This document shows positions 26,687 to 35,370 of a stretch of DNA of 64,000 nucleotides, one piece after another (positions within the stretch are counted from its first letter, which is position 1; every line of letters starts with the position of its first letter). The position numbers and the translations under genes were made by a program. The DNA lies in NCBI GenBank assembly GCA_947306495.1, contig CAMZGT010000002.1, positions 52,187 through 116,186 of the forward strand, written 5' to 3'. Under the pieces are notes generated by a model, which saw only the letters and a program-made list of their open reading frames with translations, had not been told where the DNA came from and ran no database searches. The stretch is from an uncultured Acinetobacter sp. (GTDB taxonomy: Bacteria; Cyanobacteriota; Vampirovibrionia; Gastranaerophilales; Gastranaerophilaceae).

Positions 26687-27199
26687 ATGGCATTATCAGA
26701 AGGATTAAAAGGGTTTGTTAATTTGTTAACAAAGGGTTTCAGCACAGATGAAGGCGACGATGCTTTCATGGATTTAGTGGATGATAACGGAGAATACGAT
26801 ACAGACGGAACTTTGGCATTGGATACTATGTACGGTACAAGAGTAAGTCAAAAACCCGAGCGTTCTTTTGAAAGAGAATCAAAAGTTGTTTCTCATCCTA
26901 ATTCTTATAAATCAGGTGAAGTTACAGTGATAGAACCACGTTCTTTCTCTGAATCAGCACATATTGTAAAAAAATTATTGGATAAGAAAACAGTTATTCT
27001 TCATTTAGATTTGTTAGATAAAGAACAATCTCAAAGAACAATTGATTTTGTTTGCGGTGCTGCGCATGCAATTAACGGCACAGCTCAAAAAATCAGTGAT
27101 ATGGTGTTTATTTTCACACCAAGCAATGTTTCGCTTTCTGTTGAAAATGCACAATTACAAAACAAGTTTGCAGAATCTCTTTGGAATAAACCTCTATAG
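26687..27199 (+). CDS. sepF: Cell division protein SepF
   Basis: Binds FtsZ and the membrane during septum formation. The 170-aa protein has an N-terminal amphipathic stretch (MALSEGLKGFVNLLTKGF), a disordered acidic linker and a C-terminal SepF domain from about residue 85. That domain holds VTVIEPRSFSESAHIVKKLL, KTVILHLDLLDKEQSQRTID and FVCGAAHAINGTAQKISD. ATG 26687 has GGAGGAG upstream. It follows yggS by 21 bases and is the last gene before a terminator. Confidence 0.95.
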   Translation: MALSEGLKGFVNLLTKGFSTDEGDDAFMDLVDDNGEYDTDGTLALDTMYGTRVSQKPERSFERESKVVSHPNSYKSGEVTVIEPRSFSESAHIVKKLLDKKTVILHLDLLDKEQSQRTIDFVCGAAHAINGTAQKISDMVFIFTPSNVSLSVENAQLQNKFAESLWNKPL

Positions 27200-27352
27200 G
27201 AGAGGGCAAGTAACAAGGATATTTTGATTCCTTTGTTCCGGCTTGATTAATTTCAAGAGATAAGGTAGGGAGAAAGAAGAGAGAGAAAGATTAAACATTT
27301 ACTTCAAAAATAAAAAACATATAATATATTGATTTGTGATAGTTGGATTTTC

Positions 27353-27381
27353 AGGGTGCATTTGCACCCTTTTATTTTTTA
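27353..27381 (+). terminator. Terminator downstream of sepF
   Basis: AGGGTGC (27353-27359) pairs with GCACCCT (27364-27370) around a 4-base loop, followed by TTTTATTTTTT. Confidence 0.8.
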
Positions 27382-27433
27382 TATCAGAAAAATTCCCAAA
27401 ATGAGTATTGATATGAACCGGTATATATAGCTT

Positions 27434-27904
27434 TTATTTGTGGTATTTTTCACCTTTAAGAATTTTGAAAGCTCTGTAAATTTGTTCTACAAGAATTAAT
27501 CTGGCAAACTGATGTAAAAAAGTCATTTTAGAGAAACTTAGTTTAAAATTTGCCCGATTGCTGATGGTAGGAGCTAGTCCGCAGGACGAGCCTATAACAA
27601 AAATAAGTTCAGAAACTCCGCTTATGCTGATTTCATTAATTTTTGCAGCGAAATCTTCTGATGACAATTGCTTACCAAGAATTTCCGTGGTAATAACAAA
27701 AGAGTCATCTTTTATCAATGATAAAATTTTCTCTCCTTCATCTTCTAATATTTTATTTTTCAGATTTTCATCCCTTATTTCTATTGGGTTAAGTTCAATG
27801 ATTTCCAAAGAAGCGTATGGAGACAGACGTTTTAGAAATTCATCTATACCGTCTTTAAGAAACTTTTCTTTTATTTTCCCGAGAGCTATGATTTTGATTT
27901 TCAA
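27434..27904 (-). CDS. rlmH: 23S rRNA pseudouridine-1915 N3-methyltransferase
   Basis: A SPOUT methyltransferase that methylates Psi1915 of 23S rRNA on the assembled ribosome. TTG 27904 is the better start (MKIKIIALG form, with a GGGGGA ribosome site). An in-frame TTG 18 bases upstream sits too close to its GGAGG. The 156-aa length is typical. The SAM-binding knot is visible: FVIGSSCGLA near 105, then LSFSKMTFLHQFARLILVEQ and IYRAFKILKGEKYHK at the very C-terminus, where the final residues are catalytically important in the family. Confidence 0.95.
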   Translation of the reverse strand: MKIKIIALGKIKEKFLKDGIDEFLKRLSPYASLEIIELNPIEIRDENLKNKILEDEGEKILSLIKDDSFVITTEILGKQLSSEDFAAKINEISISGVSELIFVIGSSCGLAPTISNRANFKLSFSKMTFLHQFARLILVEQIYRAFKILKGEKYHK

Positions 27905-27953
27905 GAAATTCCCCCGACCCAACCTCCATATATAGTGAGGAAAGGGTAAATTA

Positions 27954-28814
27954 CTATTTTCCTGTTTTTTCTATGTATACACTTGTAGAAGGGAAAGCAA
28001 ATTCTATACCTTCTGCCCTGTATCGTCTTATGATTTCTTTTAGAACTTCACCTTTTATTTTTTTATAACTGAACCAAGAAATCTCCGGTGTATAAGAGAA
28101 TAACCTTACGATAATGGCACTGTCAGCAAGTTCTTCTACTGCAGTAAAAATGCCGTCACCGGTAATATTCTCATTGTCGTGTGCAATTTCTCTTAAAATT
28201 TCTACAGCTCTGTCAATTTTTTCATTCGGTGTACCGTATTCAATCGAGACATTAATATCAATGCGTCGTTTTGTAGCTTGTGAAACGTTTGTAATAGCTT
28301 GGTTTGCAATAGTATTGTTAGGAACGTTTACGATAAAGTTGTCTAATGTCCTTATTGAAGTCGAACGAAGATTAATTTTTTCAACATAACCTTCATATTC
28401 ACCAAATTTTATGTAATCGCCAATCTTATAAACTTTATCTCCCAAAAGTCCGACAGAACCAAAGATGTTCCCGATAGCTTCTTTAGCAGCAAAACCAACG
28501 GCCAAACCTGTGATTCCGAATCCGGCTATAAGTGATGAAACATTGTACCCAAAGCTTTGTAAGAAACCTGCTAATAAAAGAAAAACAACAAGTCCTTTTG
28601 CAATTTTAGTCAAAACAGGCATCAAGTTTAGTAAAGGTGAATCAGAATTTCTTTCCTTGAGGCGGTTAACCAACTTGATTTCAAAAGCGTCAAGAAGCTT
28701 GCTTGCACCCATAATTAAAGCAATATTAACAATAACACCAACAATAAAAGGAGAGTGTACACCTAAAAATTTTAGAACAGGTTTTACTATAACATTAAGA
28801 GTTTTATCTATCAT
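27954..28814 (-). CDS. MscS-family mechanosensitive channel
   Basis: Small-conductance mechanosensitive channels open under membrane tension and protect against osmotic downshock. The 286-aa protein has three N-terminal transmembrane helices (near 15-35, 55-75 and 80-105). The pore-lining TM3 is GLAVGFAAKEAIGNIFGS, with the characteristic glycine and alanine pattern. The beta domain has GDYIKFGEYEGYVEKINLRS and VPNNTIAN, followed by a C-terminal alpha-beta domain. The length matches E. coli MscS. The gene follows nifS and a small membrane protein on the minus strand. Confidence 0.95.
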   Translation of the reverse strand: MIDKTLNVIVKPVLKFLGVHSPFIVGVIVNIALIMGASKLLDAFEIKLVNRLKERNSDSPLLNLMPVLTKIAKGLVVFLLLAGFLQSFGYNVSSLIAGFGITGLAVGFAAKEAIGNIFGSVGLLGDKVYKIGDYIKFGEYEGYVEKINLRSTSIRTLDNFIVNVPNNTIANQAITNVSQATKRRIDINVSIEYGTPNEKIDRAVEILREIAHDNENITGDGIFTAVEELADSAIIVRLFSYTPEISWFSYKKIKGEVLKEIIRRYRAEGIEFAFPSTSVYIEKTGK

Positions 28815-28815
28815 T

Positions 28816-29124
28816 TTAACTATTCCTTATATTTTTTTCTTTTATTTCGTTAGCTTCATCAACATCTTCGTCAATGGTTGCTCCTATAAGAGCCACAGTA
28901 CCGGCCCCGATGCCTGCTAAACCAATAGCAGCCAATCCTGGTGCCAAAGCAATAGTGGCAGCAGCTCCTGATATAAATCCTACAATTTTAAAAAAATTTG
29001 ATTTCTTGAAATTTGGTGATTTTACTTGAGTATTATTTTGTATTTTTTGCGTACTGTCAAAATTTCTGCGTAATTTAGTTGTTTTATTATAGTTGTCATA
29101 ACTTTGAACGCAGCTAACCTTCAT
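28816..29124 (-). CDS. Small MKVS-type membrane protein
   Basis: A 102-aa protein of unknown function with start ATG 29124. It begins MKVSCVQSYDNYNKTTKLRR and has one alanine- and glycine-rich hydrophobic stretch near residues 48-82 that could form a hairpin. A charged tail follows. The N-terminus matches the 56311 product (MKVSAIQNQQNYNHSVRR) and both have a PNFKK or LSFKN element before the hydrophobic part, so they are paralogues. It lies between nifS and the MscS channel, two bases from the latter. Confidence 0.75.
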   Translation of the reverse strand: MKVSCVQSYDNYNKTTKLRRNFDSTQKIQNNTQVKSPNFKKSNFFKIVGFISGAAATIALAPGLAAIGLAGIGAGTVALIGATIDEDVDEANEIKEKNIRNS

Positions 29125-29138
29125 ACAAGTCCTTTCCT

Positions 29139-30323
29139 TTAAGTTCTATCTTTTAATGCCGCAAGTTCAGCTTGGAATGGTGAAATTTTAGTCAATTTAT
29201 CCATAATTATTGGCATTTTTTCTATAACGCAATCTATATCTTTTTCAGTATTGAATCGGGAAAGACTGAATCTTATTGAACCATGCAGAGCCGTGAAAGG
29301 AATTCCCATGGCACGGAGTACATGGCTTGGTTCCAGCGAGCCCGATGTGCAAGCACTTCCGGAGCTTGCGCAAATTCCTAAATCGCTCAAGTGTAGTAAT
29401 ATTAACTCCCCTTCAACATATTCAAACCCGATATTCGTTGTATTTGGAACTCTGTTAGTAATTGATGTATTTAACCTTGCATTAAATACATTTTTCAAAA
29501 TTCCGGCTTCAAGTTTGTCACGCAATCTCTTAACTTCTGTAGCTTCGTATTTCAAAGCTTCTTGTGCTAGTTCGGCAGCTTTACCGATTCCTACAATATA
29601 AGGAACATTTTCCGTCCCGGCTCTTAAGCCTCTTTCCTGATGTCCGCCTGATATTAATGATGTTATTCTGACATCAGGTTTGACGTATAAAGCTCCGATT
29701 CCTTTCGGTGCATGAAATTTATGACCTGATACACTTAACAAATCAATTTGGGTTTCTTTAACATTAATAGGAATTTTTCCTCCAGCTTGGACGCCGTCAA
29801 CAAAAACTCTTGTATCAGGAGATTTTGATTTTACATAATCTGCAATTTCTTCAACCGGGTGAATTACACCTGTTTCGTTATTTGCATACATTACTGATAC
29901 CAAAGCAGTATCTTTTCTTAATTTTGATTTTAATTCTTCTGTATTAAGTTCACCTTGAGAGTTAACTCCAATATAATCAACTTCATAACCGTTTTTCTCA
30001 AAATATTTGTAAGTGTTTAAAACACAGGGGTGTTCAACTTTTGTTGTTATGATATGTCGTTTTTCTTTATTGCAGTCTAAAACACCTCTTATGGCCATAT
30101 TTGCGGATTCTGAACCGCAAGATGTGAAGAAAATTTCTTTTTCATTTTTTGCACCAAGAAAATCTCTTACTTTCACCCGCGCGTCTTTTATGGCAGCAGC
30201 CGGTTTTCTTGCAAAATCGTACATACTGGAAGGATTTGCATATTCGCTTTTTAAGAACGGAAGCATTTCTTCCAAAACTTTTTCATCTATTTGAGTTGTT
30301 GCGTTATTGTCTAAATATATCAT
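29139..30323 (-). CDS. nifS: Cysteine desulfurase NifS
   Basis: Removes sulphur from cysteine using PLP and passes it to the NifU scaffold. The 394-aa protein starts MIYLDNNATTQIDEKVLEEM. The PLP lysine is in SVSGHKFHAPKG near residue 200. The catalytic cysteine loop ASSGSACTSGSLEPSHVLRA lies near 317-336. The short cysteine loop marks it as a group I (NifS/IscS) enzyme, not SufS. It lies 83 bases downstream of nifU on the same strand, so the two form a NIF-type cluster assembly system. No nitrogenase genes are in the window, so it is probably a housekeeping system. Confidence 0.95.
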   Translation of the reverse strand: MIYLDNNATTQIDEKVLEEMLPFLKSEYANPSSMYDFARKPAAAIKDARVKVRDFLGAKNEKEIFFTSCGSESANMAIRGVLDCNKEKRHIITTKVEHPCVLNTYKYFEKNGYEVDYIGVNSQGELNTEELKSKLRKDTALVSVMYANNETGVIHPVEEIADYVKSKSPDTRVFVDGVQAGGKIPINVKETQIDLLSVSGHKFHAPKGIGALYVKPDVRITSLISGGHQERGLRAGTENVPYIVGIGKAAELAQEALKYEATEVKRLRDKLEAGILKNVFNARLNTSITNRVPNTTNIGFEYVEGELILLHLSDLGICASSGSACTSGSLEPSHVLRAMGIPFTALHGSIRFSLSRFNTEKDIDCVIEKMPIIMDKLTKISPFQAELAALKDRT

Positions 30324-30406
30324 TTTTGCCTTTCAATTTTGTCGTATAATACCTGACTTGCTTAATGTTGCCAAATTATAAATAGGGTCTTATCCGACAA
30401 TAATTT

Positions 30407-31237
30407 TTAAATTTGTACAACTTCTAAATTTTTATCAACTTTATCTTTTAAAATTGATTCAACAAAGTTTTTTATGGTCATTTGGGCATTTTTACACCCT
30501 TGGCACATGCCGATAAGTTTAACTTTTACTTTATTGCCGTCTAAATCAATAAATTCAATATCCCCGCCGTCTTTTTGAAGTTCTGGCGAAATTTGTTGTT
30601 CAATAACCTTGTTTATTTTTAGAATTTTTTGAGTAGCAGTTAACGGTTTTGTTTCTTCTTTTTCCTTAACGTTCCAATATGTATTTAAAATATCTTGAAT
30701 ATTACTTTTGCACCTTCCGCAAGCACCTCCGGCTTTAGTATAGTTTGTAACTTCTTCTACTGTTTTTAAATTATTAATTTTTATTGCTTCCCAAATTTGA
30801 TTTTCGGTTACATTAAAACAAGTACAAACAATCTTATCTGCAGTTTGTGGAATTTCTTCATTAATGCTGTCTTCCCCATAGTATTTTTTTAGAGCATCTT
30901 CAAGTGCCTCATGTCCCATTACAGAACAGTGCATTTTCTCTTGAGGAAGTCCTCCGAGTTCATCTGCTATATCTTTATTGGTAATTTTTTTTGCTTCATC
31001 CAACGTTTTACCTATTATTATTTCTGTTAATATGCTTGATGACGCAACCGCAGAGCCGCACCCGAAAGTTTGGAACTTTGCATCAACAATTTTTTCACCA
31101 TCCAGTTTTAAGTATAATTTTAAAGAATCTCCGCAAGCTAAAGAGCCTGCTTCGCCGATTAAATCTGCATTATCTATCTTACCGACATTTCTGGGGTTTC
31201 TATAATGATCTAAAACTTTCTCTGAATATTCCCACAT
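30407..31237 (-). CDS. nifU: Fe-S cluster scaffold protein NifU (three-domain)
   Basis: Scaffold on which iron-sulphur clusters are built. The 276-aa protein has all three NifU domains. The IscU-like N-terminus (1-125) has its three cysteines in LACGDSLKLYL, FGCGSAVASSS and MHCSVMGHEAL. A BFD-like [2Fe-2S] domain (about 135-185) has CTCFNV and GGACGRCKSNI. The C-terminal NifU domain (about 205-276) has MCQGCKNAQMTIK. Full-length NifU is mostly known from nitrogen fixers and some anaerobes and epsilonproteobacteria that use it for housekeeping. It is followed by nifS. Confidence 0.96.
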   Translation of the reverse strand: MWEYSEKVLDHYRNPRNVGKIDNADLIGEAGSLACGDSLKLYLKLDGEKIVDAKFQTFGCGSAVASSSILTEIIIGKTLDEAKKITNKDIADELGGLPQEKMHCSVMGHEALEDALKKYYGEDSINEEIPQTADKIVCTCFNVTENQIWEAIKINNLKTVEEVTNYTKAGGACGRCKSNIQDILNTYWNVKEKEETKPLTATQKILKINKVIEQQISPELQKDGGDIEFIDLDGNKVKVKLIGMCQGCKNAQMTIKNFVESILKDKVDKNLEVVQI

Positions 31238-31314
31238 GAGTTTAACTCCTTATTTACAACTCAATTTTACAACAAACAATATCGTTGTACATTCTCTCAA
31301 ATATTAAAACTTTT

Positions 31315-31650
31315 TTAATTTAGCTCAGAATTTTCCAGAGCTTGTTTTCTGATTTCTTCTTCTTTTAAAAATTCACAATCTGCTTCAAGACGTTTGTCTT
31401 CCATAGCGTCAATCAGCTCATGTATATCCTTAATTTGTCCAAGTTCAAATCCGACTTCTGCCAAAAGAACACAATCATTGCAAAGTCTATGGTGTCCGTA
31501 TAGTACTGAACCTGCTAAATCTTTAGTCCCGCCGCAAGCGTCACAAGTAAAAAATTCGTGCTCGCATTCAGGATTTTCTTCTATATCGTCAAGCCTCATT
31601 TGCTCAACTACTAACTGCATTTCTTTAACAATATCTTCTCTTGACTTCAT
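31315..31650 (-). CDS. Small zinc-ribbon-like protein near nifU
   Basis: A 111-aa acidic protein with a C4-type metal site: CDACGG near residues 36-41 and LCNDC near 57-61, plus upstream C and H residues. The rest is helical and charged. ATG 31650 follows AAAGGAAGG. It lies upstream of nifU on the same strand with a gap of about 77 bases. It could be a small regulator or an accessory metal protein. No family recognised. Confidence 0.7.
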   Translation of the reverse strand: MKSREDIVKEMQLVVEQMRLDDIEENPECEHEFFTCDACGGTKDLAGSVLYGHHRLCNDCVLLAEVGFELGQIKDIHELIDAMEDKRLEADCEFLKEEEIRKQALENSELN

Positions 31651-31749
31651 TTGACCTTCCTTTAGAATTTACTTAGGGCAGAAACCCAATATATGCTTTT
31701 GTATTCTCTATCTGATATTTACTCTGGTTATAAAAATAAGTAAAATCAT

Positions 31750-32463
31750 TTACCCTTCACAAAGAGCTTTCATTTCTTTAACAGCCTGTTCTAACCCTAC
31801 AAAAATCGCTCTGGCAATAATCGAATGACCGATATTCAGTTCAACCAAATGCGGAATTTCGTGCATTCTTTTAACATTATGATAATTTAAACCATGACCT
31901 GCATTTACTTTAAGCCCGAAATTTTGAGCAAAGATGGCAGCACCTTTCAAGTCTTGGAAAGCTTTTTCTTCTTCTCCAGACCCGAAGGCTTCCGAGTATC
32001 TTCCCGTATGAAGTTCAATAAACGGTGCACCTGTTTTTGATACAGCGGAAATCTGATGTACGTCCGGATCAATAAAGAAACTGACTTCAATATTTTTTTT
32101 CAATAAAGGTTTTACAAATTTTATTGCTCTGTCGAGTTGACCTTCAACATCAAGTCCTCCTTCAGTTGTTAGTTCTTGTCTTTTTTCCGGAACGATGCAA
32201 ACCGCATGCGGACGAAGCTTAAGGGCAATTTCTTGCATTTCATCGGTCATAGCCATTTCTAAATTTAAACGAGTTCTTGGAAGCATTCTTATTGCTTCAA
32301 CATCGGCATCCTTTATATGTCTTCTGTCTTCTCTTAAATGTGTTGTAATAGAAGCTACATCACATTCTTTGCATATTCTTGCAGCAGTAATAATATCAGG
32401 GTCGATTCCTCCTCTGGCATTTCTTAGTGTTGCAACGTGGTCTATGTTTACGCCTAGTAACAT
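31750..32463 (-). CDS. pdxJ: Pyridoxine 5'-phosphate synthase
   Basis: Condenses 1-deoxyxylulose 5-phosphate with 3-amino-2-oxopropyl phosphate in the deoxyxylulose-dependent vitamin B6 pathway. The 237-aa protein begins LLGVNIDHVATLRNARGG and has ITTHLREDRRHIKDADV near 40-56, VCIVPEKRQELTTEGGLDV near 90, ELHTGRYSEAF near 150 and VNAGHGLNYHN near 185, all characteristic PdxJ segments. It follows murT by one base on the minus strand, so they are co-transcribed. pdxA is not in the window. Confidence 0.97.
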   Translation of the reverse strand: MLLGVNIDHVATLRNARGGIDPDIITAARICKECDVASITTHLREDRRHIKDADVEAIRMLPRTRLNLEMAMTDEMQEIALKLRPHAVCIVPEKRQELTTEGGLDVEGQLDRAIKFVKPLLKKNIEVSFFIDPDVHQISAVSKTGAPFIELHTGRYSEAFGSGEEEKAFQDLKGAAIFAQNFGLKVNAGHGLNYHNVKRMHEIPHLVELNIGHSIIARAIFVGLEQAVKEMKALCEG

Positions 32464-32464
32464 T

Positions 32465-33781
32465 TTATTTTCTCCTTAAACATTTCATTTTATTTATTGT
32501 GAGCAGTGCCGTATAAGTGGGAAGTATTGTAATATCATTATCGGCTGTTTTCCCGATATAATCAACAGCTTGTTTTATATCAGGCATAACTTTGATAAAA
32601 CTGGTTTTAACTCCTGCATATTTAAGCCTTAACGCCATATCATTTGCACGAATTCCTGAAACAACAATTTCTTTTTTTATATCACTTAAGATTGTGAAAT
32701 CCGCATCCCACAACCAAGAAACATCACGCCCGTCGGCGTAATTATCATTAATAGCAATAAGCAGGTTTGAATTTTTGTCAATTGTTTTTAAAACTTCGTT
32801 AGCACCGATTGGATTTTTTATTAATTGAATTAAGGTGCGTTTTCCATTTAAAAATTTTACTTCGCTTCTCCCAAATGCAACTTTAAAAGATGTAATATTT
32901 TCTTTAATATTTACGATTCCGATTTCTTTTGTAATTGCAATGGCGCTAAGAGCATTGTACGCATTATATAGTCCTACTAAAGGGGTATGGTATTCAACCC
33001 CGTTAACTTCTATAACAGAATGATCTTTGTACAAAGTAATGGCTGCTTTATATTTAGGCTCGGGACGATGATAACCGCAATCGCAGTAATAATGTCCCTG
33101 CTGCGCGTAGAATTTTTTAGTATATTTTAAAGTTTTTCCGCAAGGACAATTAAACGCTTCTTCAGTTTTGCTTTCTTTAGGATTGAGCCCGTCAGCGTAT
33201 ACAACTTCTTCAACACCGTAATATATGTGATTGTTCCCGCCGGAAAAACTTGCAACCAAAGGATCATCAGCATTTAAGATTAAAGTCAAATTCGGATGCA
33301 AGTCAATGCCGTTTTGTATAAATTTTTTTGTTGTAGCCAGTTCTCCGTACCTATCAAGCTGATCGCGGAATAAATTTGTGACAAGAAGGTAGTCTGCTTC
33401 AAAATTTTTGTAAATAACTTCCAAAAAGGCTTCATCGGATTCTATTACACTGTAATCGTATGGAGAAGCAAACGGGTTTAATTTAATTGCAATTGCATTA
33501 ACGATTCCGTTAAGCATATTTGCACCCATTGCATTATTTATTAGACTCTTTCCTGATGTTTTAATAAGATGCGATATCAATCCAGAAGTTGTTGTTTTCC
33601 CGTTGGTCCCGGTTACATTTATTTTGGTTTTGAAATATTTATTTGCATGAATTAAAAATTTAGGACAGATTTTAAGTGCATACTTCCCAATAATGGCAGT
33701 TCCGCTTGAAAGTTTGGTTATGTCGAGACTAAATTTAGCCAGTCTTGCAAAAATTAATGATAAAAAGAAATCTCCCCTCAT
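32465..33781 (-). CDS. MurT-type Mur ligase (lipid II isoglutaminyl synthase subunit)
   Basis: MurT with GatD amidates the D-glutamate of lipid II. The 438-aa protein has the Mur ligase P-loop INVTGTNGKTTTSGLISHLI near residues 52-71 and TNLFRDQLDRYGEL near 135. A Cys4 zinc ribbon lies near 205-235 (CPCGK, then CDCG). The C-terminal DUF1727 region is followed by the end of the gene. Zinc ribbon plus DUF1727 distinguish MurT from MurC, D, E and F. The GatD partner, normally adjacent, is absent and pdxJ is in its place. Confidence 0.9.
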   Translation of the reverse strand: MRGDFFLSLIFARLAKFSLDITKLSSGTAIIGKYALKICPKFLIHANKYFKTKINVTGTNGKTTTSGLISHLIKTSGKSLINNAMGANMLNGIVNAIAIKLNPFASPYDYSVIESDEAFLEVIYKNFEADYLLVTNLFRDQLDRYGELATTKKFIQNGIDLHPNLTLILNADDPLVASFSGGNNHIYYGVEEVVYADGLNPKESKTEEAFNCPCGKTLKYTKKFYAQQGHYYCDCGYHRPEPKYKAAITLYKDHSVIEVNGVEYHTPLVGLYNAYNALSAIAITKEIGIVNIKENITSFKVAFGRSEVKFLNGKRTLIQLIKNPIGANEVLKTIDKNSNLLIAINDNYADGRDVSWLWDADFTILSDIKKEIVVSGIRANDMALRLKYAGVKTSFIKVMPDIKQAVDYIGKTADNDITILPTYTALLTINKMKCLRRK

Positions 33782-33855
33782 TAGTTAATACCACCTTCTA
33801 ATTTTTTTAATTATGAAATATAATATTATAATAATACAAAAAGTTTAGGAAAAAT

Positions 33856-34164
33856 ATGCTATATTATATTTTAATATCAATAGTCTTTTTAGCGGAATTG
33901 ATTATCGCAGGCACAATTGTCAATCATCTTATGAGGTTGGGAGAACTTTTTAGAAAGTATAGTTCTTGTATTGAGGATTCGAGAGAAAATATTAAATCCT
34001 TAGTCGAATCTTGTACTAAAATATCCGAACAGCTCTTAGAGCTGGCTCCAATATTTGTTAAAAAGATTCAGAGAAAAATTATTGAGCTTGTTTTGAATAA
34101 CATTAAAGCAACTTTAATCGGAACATTATTCTGGGCGGTAAAGCAAAGTATAAAGCGCAATTAA
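33856..34164 (+). CDS. Small single-pass membrane protein
   Basis: A 102-aa protein with one N-terminal transmembrane helix (residues 3-24), then a charged helical segment near 30-80 and a second, weaker hydrophobic stretch near 85-95. It resembles the DUF948 protein at 34575 in having one helix followed by a long coiled region, but no shared motif is clear. It begins 75 bases after murT on the opposite strand and opens the envelope-protein cluster that runs to 35286. Function unknown. Confidence 0.65.
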   Translation: MLYYILISIVFLAELIIAGTIVNHLMRLGELFRKYSSCIEDSRENIKSLVESCTKISEQLLELAPIFVKKIQRKIIELVLNNIKATLIGTLFWAVKQSIKRN

Positions 34165-34243
34165 AATTACCTGCTTATAGTACTTTAAATCCTAAAAAAA
34201 ACATGATACAATACAATCGATAACAACAGAAGCGAGGTATAAA

Positions 34244-34561
34244 ATGTGTAAAAAAGATGATTCTTCCGTAGGGTTTGGAGTTGGGATTCTTTTAGGTGTA
34301 GTTGGCGGTATAGTTGCGGGGATTTTATATGCGCCGCGTCCGGGAGAGGAAACAAGAGAACAATTAAAAGAAACTGTTTGTGAATTGGCAGAAAAGCATT
34401 CTCCTGCGGTAAGTGAAGCTAAAAAACAAGCTCTGGAATCAATTGATTTACTGAAATATAAGCTGGAAAAACAATACAAGAAGTTTTCAAGTATGCTTAA
34501 ATCCAGAAAATTAAGAAAAGCAAAAGAATTAGAATCATTTATGAATAAACGCGAGAAATAA
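34244..34561 (+). CDS. YtxH-family small membrane protein
   Basis: A 105-aa protein with the YtxH domain: a glycine-rich membrane helix, GVGILLGVVGGIVAGILYAP, followed by the basic RPGEETREQLKE. A charged helix follows. YtxH proteins are small stress-associated membrane proteins with no known reaction. The gene starts at ATG 34244. It is 14 bases from the DUF948 gene, and a second YtxH follows at 35017. In Bacillus ytxG (DUF948) and ytxH are adjacent, so this is the same association. Confidence 0.85.
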   Translation: MCKKDDSSVGFGVGILLGVVGGIVAGILYAPRPGEETREQLKETVCELAEKHSPAVSEAKKQALESIDLLKYKLEKQYKKFSSMLKSRKLRKAKELESFMNKREK

Positions 34562-34574
34562 TTGAGGATAAAGA

Positions 34575-34943
34575 ATGGAAACAGCACAACTATATCAAAG
34601 TTTAACATTTTTGGCATATGCTACTGGAATTATTGTAGTACTTGTCGGTGTTATGTTGGTAAAAGTTTTGATTGATTTGTCAAAACTTACACGAAATCTG
34701 AACGAAACAACAGATATTCTTAGAACAGAATTGGCACCTACGCTAAAGAATGTTAATAAATCTGTGGAAATAATTAGCGGATTTATTATAAAAACAGACG
34801 AAACTGTTAATAAAGCAAAAGAGTGGATATCAAAATCACCATTGAATATTTTGTCTAAGATGGGTTCAATGACCGGTTCTGTTGCGAAGGGCATATTTAG
34901 CGGTTTATGTCTGGCATTCAAAATATTTGCCAAAAAGAAGTAA
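34575..34943 (+). CDS. DUF948-like membrane protein
   Basis: A 122-aa protein with one N-terminal transmembrane helix (residues 10-32) followed by a helical region (NLNETTDILRTELAPTLKNV) of the sort found in DUF948 proteins such as Bacillus YtxG. The tail is glycine-rich and hydrophobic. It lies between two YtxH genes, the same gene neighbourhood as ytxG/ytxH. The function is unknown, although cell-envelope association is likely. Confidence 0.75.
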   Translation: METAQLYQSLTFLAYATGIIVVLVGVMLVKVLIDLSKLTRNLNETTDILRTELAPTLKNVNKSVEIISGFIIKTDETVNKAKEWISKSPLNILSKMGSMTGSVAKGIFSGLCLAFKIFAKKK

Positions 34944-35016
34944 TTATCTTGGGTAATTAAAAATATAGAGATGCGATTTAAACTACAAGTGTTATAAATA
35001 TAAGGAGAATTTAATT

Positions 35017-35286
35017 ATGTCAGTAGGAAAATTTTTTACAGGAGTTGTAATCGGAGCAGCACTGGGAGCAGTTGCGGGAATTTTGTTGGCACCAAAATCA
35101 GGCGCAGAGACAAGAGAAATGCTCGGTGAAATGGCTTCTGATATGGCAAAAAAAACAGATGAAACTGTTCAAGATATTAAAAGAAAAGCTGATACCTTAA
35201 TAACAGATGCTCAAGAAAAATCGGAAGAAATTATGGGTAAGCTTCAAGATATGTTAGGAAAACAAAAAAACGAAGCAGAAGTTTAA
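35017..35286 (+). CDS. YtxH-family small membrane protein
   Basis: An 89-aa protein with the YtxH core FFTGVVIGAALGAVAGILLA, followed by PKSGAETREMLGE and a long charged helix that probably forms a coiled coil. It is a clear paralogue of the 34244 product. ATG 35017 is preceded by TAAGGAGAATTTAATT. It is the last gene of this cluster, ahead of a terminator. Confidence 0.88.
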   Translation: MSVGKFFTGVVIGAALGAVAGILLAPKSGAETREMLGEMASDMAKKTDETVQDIKRKADTLITDAQEKSEEIMGKLQDMLGKQKNEAEV

Positions 35287-35305
35287 TTTTAAATTTTAAT
35301 AGAAC

Positions 35306-35339
35306 AAAAAAGAAGGCAATATATTTGCTTTCTTTTTTT
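35306..35339 (+). terminator. Terminator after the YtxH cluster
   Basis: AAAAAAGAAGGCAA (35306-35319) pairs with TTGCTTTCTTTTTT (35325-35338), with one G-U pair. The 5-base loop is TATAT. A T-run completes it. Confidence 0.75.
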
Positions 35340-35364
35340 GTTGACTAAAAAAATTTTTTATAAT
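35338..35364 (+). promoter_or_regulatory. Candidate promoter for the RNA-tRNA transcript
   Basis: Consensus TATAAT at 35359-35364, with TTGTTG at 35338-35343 (15-base spacer) or TTGACT at 35341-35346 (12-base spacer). The -35 is uncertain. Confidence 0.4.
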
Positions 35365-35370
35365 AGTATG

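Noticed and set aside
31750..32463. pdxJ as the GatD partner of murT
   Set aside because: The sequence has clear PdxJ motifs and no glutamine amidotransferase triad.
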